This document shows, in pieces, positions 57,000 to 64,000 of a DNA stretch of 64,000 bases. The notes under the pieces were generated by a model. It saw only the letters and a program-made list of their open reading frames with translations. It made no database searches and was not told the DNA's origin. The DNA is from Ochotona curzoniae (lineage: Eukaryota; Chordata; Mammalia; Lagomorpha; Ochotonidae). Made by a program: the position numbers and the translations under genes. Positions within the stretch are counted from its first letter, which is position 1, and the number at the start of each line of letters is the position of its first letter. The stretch covers positions 74,876,501 through 74,940,500 of the forward strand of contig NW_024466599.1 of NCBI RefSeq assembly GCF_017591425.1, given 5' to 3'.

Positions 57000-57950
57000 C
57001 ATCTTTTTTGTCTAAGAAGACTTCACAAATACAATACCAACTAATGTGTTGCTTACCACTGTCACGTTCACTTTTCCAACCGTGTAATCATGATACATGT
57101 CCTTTCTTTGGCAAATTCATGACCCACAAATCACCATAAAAATTCCCAACATCCCCCCCCACTATAACAAGAGACCCCATCTACAACTCAAAGTCCTGAG
57201 TATACCACTGTATTCATGACATCACACCAGTTCGCACACACCATTTACGCCAAGTACTTACTAACACTACCGACTCTACTTGGCTATGCGCAATTCACAA
57301 CACCCCTACCCTATAGTTTAGCCCCATCAGTTGATAACAATACCCTCCATACCCCCAACCCAACATCACCCATCAATATGGGCAGCTGGTTACAAAGTCC
57401 TACAACTGTCCACTCCCAACGCCACATTTCCCTCACCAGCTCCCGTGCTTGTGGCCCTGGGAAATGCTGTCAATTTTCAGGATTAAGCCCTAAGCCATGG
57501 GGGCCCGCATTCCCTACGTGGGGAGTTCCCGAAGCAGGCTTCTTGGCTTGGATCACCATCCTCATTAAAACTCTGGCAAACATTGTCGCATCCACTTGGG
57601 GCAAAACACTCACACACCACCAGATCCCACAGATCTTCCTTTCCTGTCATGCTCCTCTGCCTTTCTAATTATATTATCCAACCCAATCACTTATTAAACA
57701 ATTGACGCCCAGTCATGATTGGCCAGGAAGGAAAGCGTGTGCTGTGTGTTTTGTGCCATCCCTCCTCACTTTGTTCTTGTCCACTGAATGTCCAAAAAAA
57801 ACCACGATAATCAAGACATGGAGCCCAAAATTACTTACTGTCACTACTAAACACACACCACAATCTAACTATCCACCAGGAATTCATCTCAGCCTACACA
57901 CCTCCACACTTTTGGAACCTAGTCCACAGAACAAAGAAAAGAGGAGCAGA
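57000..57950. other. A/C-rich segment, possible decayed mitochondrial insert
   Basis: Base use changes abruptly to A/C-rich and G-poor on the plus strand, like the light strand of mtDNA. CTAACACTACCGACTCTACTTGGCTA-type phrases (57263-57290) and CATACCCCCAACCC (57348-57361) resemble ND1-like text but do not align cleanly. A 150-codon frame at 57216-57668 has no conserved domain that I recognise. A degenerate plus-strand CSINE (57430-57670) lies inside. Confidence 0.3.
57430..57670 (+). repeat. highly diverged CSINE inside the A/C-rich segment
   Basis: CCAGCTCCCGTGCTTGTGGC, CCCTAAGCCATGGGGGCC, CTACGTGGGGAGTTCCCG, GATCTTCCTTTCCTGTC in correct order but with many indels, far more than in other copies of similar motif preservation. 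Confidence 0.6.
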
Positions 57951-58329
57951 CTCACAGCCAAACTGAGTTCAGTATCACAGACGTAACCCCAAAGAGGTGA
58001 CCAGCTACCGATGTGTGGACAGAAGCAGCCCGTGACTTAGGGTTGAGGATGTTCTGAGAGCTTGGGGGAGTTCAGAGAAATGAGGATGTGGGCAGAGGCT
58101 AGAATTGCTTTTTGAGGGCACTTTCAAACTTGATAGGTTTTGCACCCTGGGAAGGTAGAAGGAGATGTAGGTGGATCTTATCAAATGGCTGCTGGATGCA
58201 AAAGGTCTACAGAAATGCAGTGTAAAGGTCCTGGGGGACACTGCATTTGGGAATTCTAACAAGGGAGCCAGACTTGGGTTCTCACCCCATCACAGGTAAC
58301 TACTACACTTTTAGGAGGTTTGGTGTGAT

Positions 58330-58625
58330 CATCTTGGTTTGGCTAATCATCTTCCTGCAAGCACCAGAATGCCTCATGTCTCGGATGCTTCCTTCTTGAT
58401 CCAGCTCCCTGCTTATGACCTGGAATGCAGTAGAGGCTGGGCCAAAGCCTTGGAACCCTGCACCATGTGGGAGACCGGGAGGAGGATCCCAGCTCCTGGC
58501 TTTGGATTAACTTGGCTTCAGCCATTGCAGCCATTTGAGGAGTGAAACAGCGCATGGAAGATCCTTCTCTGTCTCTCTTCCTCTCTGTAAATATGTCTTT
58601 ATAATAAAAATAAATATTAAAATAT
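58330..58625 (+). repeat. CSINE, GGCTAATC-head variant
   Basis: TTGGTTTGGCTAATCATC head, TCCAGCTCCCTGCTTATGAC, tail AATAAAAATAAATATTA. Confidence 0.82.
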
Positions 58626-59171
58626 GTTAAAAACCCAAATAATACATTTTCAAAATTGAGCCTATTCTTTCTGTTGGAAGTCACACTCTACTAGTGACAG
58701 TGATTCCAGCCCCTTCCTTTTCGTCAGGGTGATGTTTGAGTGGGAGACGCCTGACCTACCTAAAAGAGGAAGACATCACTCCCCCATCCGTGGTTCCTAA
58801 GTAGAAGCGCTCTGTCCATTCTGGTGCTCAGTTCCCTGTCTTTTGCTTTGGGTCTTAAATAGGTCAGCCATGTTAATGGCTTCCTTGCCAGGCAGTGAGG
58901 GAGGCATTTGAGGCATCAGCTTTGCACACCCAAGTCTTTCCACAGCCTCTCCAGCAGAACTGCCTCCATCGGTCCACTGCAGCAGAGCCCCGCTCTACCA
59001 AAGCTCTGTGCAAGAACGAGTGGGCAGCCCTCTCCAGTCTGCCTCCCTGGAGCCAAGGGAGAACCTGCAAATCGCATTCCATCTCTCCTCTCCTGATTTT
59101 TTGACAACATTCCCTTTGGAGCCTTTTGCCTCAGACACCTAATATTAACTCATCTAGTTTTTTTGGCGGGA

Positions 59172-59437
59172 GGGGGATTTATTTACTTTTATTGGAAAGG
59201 CAGATGTACAGAGAGGAGGTGAGACAGAGAGGAAGACCTTCCATCTGATGATTCAGTCCCCAAGTGACCGTAACAGCCAGAGCTGAGTCGATCCAAAGCC
59301 AGGAGCCAGGAGCCAGGATCCTCTTCCAGGTCTCCCACACGGGTGCAGGGTCCACTGGGATTAGAACCGGTGCCAATATGGGATCCCAGCATGTGCAAGG
59401 TGAGGACTTTAGCCGCTAGGCTACAGTGCCAGGCCCT
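59172..59437 (-). repeat. CSINE, inverted, with ~75-bp internal deletion
   Basis: The inverted body jumps from CACACGGGTGCAGGGTCC directly to ACTGGGATTAGAACCGG, losing the CCTTGGGCCGTCC to GGGAGCTGG part. The head CGCTAGGCTACAGTGCCAGG is intact. Confidence 0.88.
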
Positions 59438-59472
59438 ATTTGATTTAGTTCCAAGCAAAGAAATACTTTGAT

Positions 59473-59785
59473 GGGCCTGGCATGATGTCTCAATTGGCTA
59501 ATCCTCCTCTTGCAAGCATCAGGATTTCATATGGGCACCAGTTTGGGTTCCAGTTGCCCACTTCCCATCAAGCTCCCTGCTCTTGGCCTGGAAAAGCAAT
59601 TGAGGATGACCCAAAGCCTTGGGACCCTGCACCCACATTGGAGACCCAAAAGAAGCTCCTGGCTTTGGAATGGCTCAGCTTTGGCCATTGAAGCCACTTG
59701 GGGAGTGAATCAATGGTTTTAAGATCCTTTCCATCTGTTTCTCCTTCCCATTGCAAATGTTCTTTCCAACAAACATAAACAGATT
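59473..59785 (+). repeat. CSINE, GGCTAATCC-head variant
   Basis: GATGGGCCTGGCATGATGTC then CAATTGGCTAATCCTCC. The tail lacks a clean A run. Confidence 0.85.
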
Positions 59786-59802
59786 TTTTTAAATTTATTT
59801 TT

Positions 59803-60116
59803 TGAAGATTTATTTTTATTGGAAAGGCAGATATAAAGAGAGGAAGATCTTTCATCCAATGGTTCACTTCCCAAGTGACCACTAAAGCCGGTGCTGCGCC
59901 GGATCCGAAGCCAGGAGCCAGGAGCTCTTCCGGGTCTCCCACACAGGTACAGGATCCCAAGACTTTGGGCCATCCTCAATTGCTTTTCCAGGCCACAAAC
60001 AGAGAACTGGATGGGAGGCAGGACCGCCGGGATTGGAATCGGCAACGATATGGGATCCCAGTGCGCAAAGCGTGCAAAGGGAGGACTTTAAACACTACAC
60101 TATTGTGCCGGGCCCA
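59803..60116 (-). repeat. CSINE, inverted
   Basis: AAGATTTATTTTTATTGG start, CCAGGCCACAAACAGAGAAC, GTGCCGGGCCC end. It forms an inverted pair with the copy at 59473. Confidence 0.9.
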
Positions 60117-61957
60117 GATCATTTTTTTTTTTTAAAAAAGGAAATACTTTTAAATTGGGAAGTACTGGAGAGGGGGGGAAAAAAAGCTCTTTGCCACAGA
60201 GTCTTTTTTGTGGATACAGAGCTTAAAGTTTCAGGTTAGGTCCTTGGTTCAGAAAACCACATGGAACAAGAACATGGCGAGGACTTGCAGCCATATTCTC
60301 AGACTGTTAAACCCAGCTCTTTTCCCTCTTGCACTATCCTGGTACTTCCCCTCGATGACAATTAACACAGGCTGTGTCAGATTGTGAAGCAGAGGCACAG
60401 TTACCGCTCAGCCTGTGGCCCCAAGCCTCACAGCACAAACATGGCATGCCAGAGCTCATCTCTGCCGCGAGGAAGCTACAGCTGGGAGGCATGGAGCGCT
60501 GGTCCGAGTGTGGCAGGAGCCAAAGGGCCAGTTGAAGTCTGGACAGCCCCAAAGCCTACCCTTTCTGCTCTTTGCTAGATTGTCTCCCATGGTTAAAAAG
60601 CAGCTTCCAGTCTGTAGCTGCTGCTCTTTGCCAAGCACGTTATGCAATTTCTATAGCATTTTCCTGATGCCGTCGTTGCATTAGAACAGAATATGAGCAA
60701 CTGCCTGTTCCCAGCCCAGACTCCTCCCCACGGGGCTGTTTTGCCACTGGACAGTGAGCTTCCCTCTCGAAGAGGAGGAGGGGATGATGCCAGTGACAGG
60801 GTTTCAATGCTAAGAACAGCACCTCACATTTATGATTCAGAATATCATTTATGCCCTTACCCTCCAACCTGGGGCATTTCAATACCTGCCTCACCTCTAG
60901 TTAAGGGTTCAGTCATTGTGGATGAAAACTGTCTGAATCTCTCCCAAATGAGTGCTATGGGCACTAAAAGGAAAGACAGTGATGGCTTGGGTCTCCTTTC
61001 AGTCCTCAGACAGTTTCAGGACCTAAACTATATAAACTAGCACATGCATCGGTGATTATGAAAAATTGCCAAAGTATCTCCCAGCTTTATTTTGTTCTTT
61101 CGACACAGTGTCTCATCTACTTTTCACTACTCAAGATTTTATCTTTTGGTATTCTCAGTTCATGAGCATAAATCTCCCGGAAACCGATAAACAGTCGGAA
61201 ACAAGTCATTCCATTTAAACCTCTTTCCCATTATACAAAAGTGCAGATTTCTTAACTCTTAACACTAGCTGACTCCAACTATAAACTTGCATCAACAAAT
61301 GAAGTTCATCAGCCAAATACTTAAGAGTCTTGTTGCTTCTTTTTTTTTTTTTTAAAAAAAGATTTTTGTTTGAACGGCAGCCTGTGATCTCGAAGTTTCT
61401 CAACCTCAGTGCCCTGTTTTAGAGGCATGATCAAAACGCACGGGTCCTCCTCAAAAAGCTTTTCCCAGACAATCCCAGTAAAACGCAGCCAAGTTCCAAG
61501 AAGCGTTCGCGGTAGCCGGCGTTTTCTTGGCTGGCTGTTCTTTTTCTTAGGTGATTATATTCTTATGTTATTATAATTTTCTTAATTCTGAATGTGAAGG
61601 CTCTTTGACCCTGGGGTTACAAACTAATGTTTGGCCGCACAGGGGGCTGATGAGACGACACACAATAACCGGGCTGACAGGAGAAGTGACTTCGGGTGGC
61701 CGGTGACCCGTCAGGGTCAATGTCCGCCACCTTCTCCGATTCCCTTCGGCCTCCGCCACCCGACGTCACCGCGGACGCACTCCATCCTGGCCAGCGGCGT
61801 GGGCTTTGCTCATTCCTTTCTCAAGACTCGACATTCCTGTTTTTTCTTTCTTTCTTTTTTAATCCCCTTTGTTTTCCCTCAGCGAACACGGAGCCCAAGG
61901 ACGCCCGCAAAACCGTACCCGGCCACCAGAGGCCTGACAGGCGCGCGGCGCGCTCAG

Positions 61958-61965
61958 TGACGTCA
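61958..61965. promoter_or_regulatory. ASHWIN: perfect CRE, TGACGTCA
   Basis: The full palindromic CREB/ATF site, 90 bases before the ASHWIN ATG. A further GACGTCAC half-type site is at about 61764. Confidence 0.65.
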
Positions 61966-61981
61966 CACAGGGGTGCCAGTC

Positions 61982-61989
61982 ACTTCCGG
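61982..61989 (-). promoter_or_regulatory. ASHWIN: ETS-family site (CCGGAAGT on minus)
   Basis: ACTTCCGG on plus, the canonical GABPA/ELK site common in CpG-island promoters near transcription starts. It is 16 bases downstream of the CRE. Confidence 0.6.
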
Positions 61990-62047
61990 GCCGCTTCCTT
62001 CTCGAAGCTTTGTGGGTAGCCAGCCGGGGGGTCTCCTGGCGACGACG

Positions 62048-62146
62048 ATGGCGGGGGATGTGGGCGGTCGCAGCTGCAAGGACTCGGAGCTGCTGCTGCA
62101 CCCGGAGCTGCTGTCGCAGGAGTTCCTTCTCCTCACGCTGGAGCAG
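62048..62146 (+). CDS. ASHWIN: ASHWIN (C2orf49 orthologue) exon 1, residues 1-33
   Basis: Encodes [20 protein letters not shown] then [13 protein letters not shown], which I recognise as the N-terminus of ashwin. The known human protein is about 232 residues, nuclear, and part of the tRNA-splicing ligase complex with RTCB, DDX1 and FAM98 proteins. The start has a strong context (A at -3, G at +4). The donor is GAGCAG|GTTGGG, acceptable but not ideal. The exon ends in a complete codon. The frame that continues past 62146 to 62242 is intron read-through. Confidence 0.95.
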
Positions 62147-63763
62147 GTTGGGCACGCCGGGGCGGGTGGGCCTCGCTCCCGGCAGCCCGCGGTGACGACA
62201 GCCCCTGCCGCCGGCGTCGTTTCCTTCCTGCGGGGCTGCTGACCACCCTCTTCCACCCACGCAGGCCCCCGTGTGTGGAGAAGAGGCGGGCTTGGCGTCT
62301 CGGCAATCCCTGGGGGATAGGGCTGCACGGCCGCGGCCTGGGTGTGAGCAGGGGCTGCAGGCAGCGAGGGAGCGGGTACGAGCGGGGAATGAGGCTGGCC
62401 GAGTCGGTCAAGGGTGCATCCCGCACTCCCCAAGCAAGCCGCTTGAAAGAGGTGCTGATGGCGGGTCCCAGAGAGACTGGACACACACCGGCCGGCAGCG
62501 GGGTGGGCAGGAGGTGTTCCTGGGGGCTTTTGTGCTTTTCCAAAACTTCAGTATGCTACTTTCCCACGTCCTCCTAAGTGGGTGCCTCTGGTTGACCAGC
62601 TTCTTCAGGACATCAGAGCCGCCTCCTTCCCCCTCACCCCCACAACAGTTGGTAAAGCACAGATTCCATCCCGGGGCCACGTCCATGGTCAGTGGATCAG
62701 GGATGTCCCGACACATTTGTATTTTAAACCAGTTCTGGCTGCTAGTCCGAAAGCCACAGATGGAGAATCTTTGCCCCAAGGTGCAAAATAATGTGACTGA
62801 GTCCTTGGGGAATGTGGTCCAGAGGAATGCTGGGAGTGGAGATGACGTGGAAAGACACCAAAGGGCCACCGTAGGGAAGAGGGGAAGAAAAAGCTGGAGA
62901 TATTTCCACCCATAAACAGAAATGTGTTCTCCACAATCCGTGATGGAAGTACGGGGAGAGTTGGTGTCTGGTCGGGGTTGCTTGCTGACAGCTGCCCTGG
63001 CTCGGGGCCTTCCCCCATAAGTGCCTGTGGCTAAAGCTGAAACGTGCTTCAGATTTCTTAACACACTTGACCCAAGTTTATTGGAAGACATCATTGGTTG
63101 TACTGAACCCAGCGTTGTCAGGCGTTTCTCATTTGTGATGTCATTTCCACGCTCGGTTCTAGATGCAGACTTGTCTGGGTGCCCGTTGCCTTGCATCTGC
63201 TGTGTGTTGCAGCGTGGTGAGGAGGTCTGAGGGGGTGATTAGACAGAGACGACTGGACCAGACGCATGGTGCTGGGGAGGGAAAGCAGGCTGCCCTGGCG
63301 ATGTGCCGTTGTTGTCAGCTGTGAGAGCTGCTTTCCATCTGCACGCTGTTCAAGTCTTGGAAAGAATCTCAATTCAAGAGCAAGAACGAGTGCGAGCCCG
63401 GGACCTCCGTCCCTCTAGCCTGCTCCTAACGCTCAGGGTAGCTTACTGGCACAGCGTGCTAACTGAGGCCGTTATTAACTTATTTCCCGTCCCCTTGATA
63501 AATTATAAAGATGCTCCTGGCGGGGTCTTCATGCCTAGTGTGTTGGCTGAGCTGTTGTGAGTAGCAGTGCTTCAGTGCGGACATGCGGCTGTTGTCTGTC
63601 AGATGACGCTGTAATATTTGCAGACCTTAAACCGCTTACATTGTTACAGGACTTTGATTCATGCTTGTAACTGTGAAAGTGGTTTTCTAGCATAGTATTG
63701 AAGGAGTGCCTTACCTTGCTAGCTAAGAAGATGATTAGTTATTAAAAAATTTATTTTGCACAG
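62147..63763 (+). other. ASHWIN: ASHWIN intron 1
   Basis: A 1.6-kb intron with no SINE or other recognised repeat. The 214- and 262-codon frames at 62271-62915 (+) and 62408-63196 (-) overlap each other, match nothing I know and are most likely chance frames in GC-rich sequence. Confidence 0.8.
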
Positions 63764-63930
63764 AAAAACATAAGTGTTGAAAACGACGCACGAATAAACA
63801 AAGACGATCTCACCGATCTCTATGTCCAGCATGCAATCCCGCTGCCTAGGAGGGAGTTGCCGAAGAACAGGTGGGGCAGAATGATGGAAAAGAAGAGAGA
63901 GCAACATGAGAACAAAGCTGAGGCCAGAAG
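63764..63930 (+). CDS. ASHWIN: ASHWIN exon 2, residues 34-88
   Basis: A 167-base exon encoding [40 protein letters not shown], then [15 protein letters not shown] plus two bases. It matches the ashwin segment I remember (KNIAVENDVRVNKDSLTDLY in human) with conservative changes. The acceptor is TTTTGCACAG|AAAAAC and the donor AGAAG|GTACTT. The reading phase follows exon 1 exactly. The remaining exons are beyond the right edge. Confidence 0.95.
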
Positions 63931-64000
63931 GTACTTTCTGATTGTTCCAGTTTTCATGTTAAAACGTGTTTGATTTAAGCAGTTTGCTTTGCTTTTTTTT

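Larger units (their letters stand above)
55400..61600. other. intergenic region between TGFBRAP1 and ASHWIN
   Basis: About 6 kb between the two CpG islands. Contains SINEs at 56577, 58330, 59172, 59473 and 59803 and the A/C-rich segment at 57.0-57.95 kb. The stretches 55500-56570, 58630-59160 and 60120-61600 look unique. No gene recognised. Confidence 0.75.
61650..62260 (+). promoter_or_regulatory. ASHWIN: CpG island, ASHWIN promoter and 5' UTR
   Basis: CG-rich block upstream of and across the ASHWIN start codon, with a CRE, an ETS site and no TATA box. It is free of SINEs. The transcription start is likely between the ETS site and the ATG, about 20-60 bases before 62048, but cannot be fixed by eye. 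Confidence 0.8.

Noticed and set aside
57216..57668. 150-codon frame as a possible gene
   Set aside because: It runs from A/C-rich sequence into a degenerate SINE, with no recognised motif and no splice context. Kept only as part of the possible mitochondrial-insert observation.
62271..63196. Frames of 214 (+) and 262 (-) codons in ASHWIN intron 1
   Set aside because: They overlap on opposite strands, show no familiar domain, and lie in GC-rich intron. A cross-species search for conserved coding signal would be needed to revive them.

Overview
This is a stretch of lagomorph genome, most likely pika (Ochotona). The dominant signal is about sixty copies of the lagomorph C-repeat (CSINE), a tRNA-derived SINE with a pol III A box/B box head, a conserved central body and an AATAAATAAATCTT(A)n tail. 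The young copies look closer to the pika form than to the rabbit form. That comparison is from memory, so genus is less certain than order. Splice sites, CpG islands and spread-out exons are typical of a mammal.

Two protein-coding genes are present in divergent orientation. From 1 to about 55.3 kb, on the minus strand, lies most of TGFBRAP1 (the mammalian Vps3-like subunit of the CORVET endosomal tether). A probable non-coding exon 1 sits in a CpG island near 55.0-55.3 kb. Seven consecutive coding exons follow (exon 2 at 32.1 kb down to exon 8 at 3.2 kb). Their splice phases join perfectly into 556 codons with no stop or frameshift. The C-terminal third, about 300 residues, lies beyond the left edge. 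From 62.0 kb to the right edge, on the plus strand, lie the first two coding exons of ASHWIN (C2orf49 orthologue, a component of the tRNA-splicing ligase complex), under a second CpG island with a perfect CRE and an ETS site. The order TGFBRAP1 (minus) then C2orf49 (plus) agrees with what I know of human chromosome 2q12.

The rest is intronic or intergenic and is repeat-rich. It holds CSINEs of several ages, often end to end; at least three decayed L1 copies plus a younger L1 3' end; an old DNA-transposon fragment; and many micro- and minisatellites. The more unusual elements are a minisatellite grown inside an old SINE (5.57-5.87 kb), a long (CCAT)n array close to the exon 8 acceptor (3.54-3.91 kb), a 1.8-kb degenerate tandem array of GGCTGGGCT/ACCAGG-type units (42.4-44.2 kb) with related sequence at 52.2 kb, and an A/C-rich stretch (57.0-57.95 kb) that could be a decayed mitochondrial insert mixed with a SINE. 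SINEs are absent around both promoters and through the available part of ASHWIN.

I found no new gene system. Nearly all other long reading frames are shadows of exons, SINEs or satellites, or chance frames in CpG islands.
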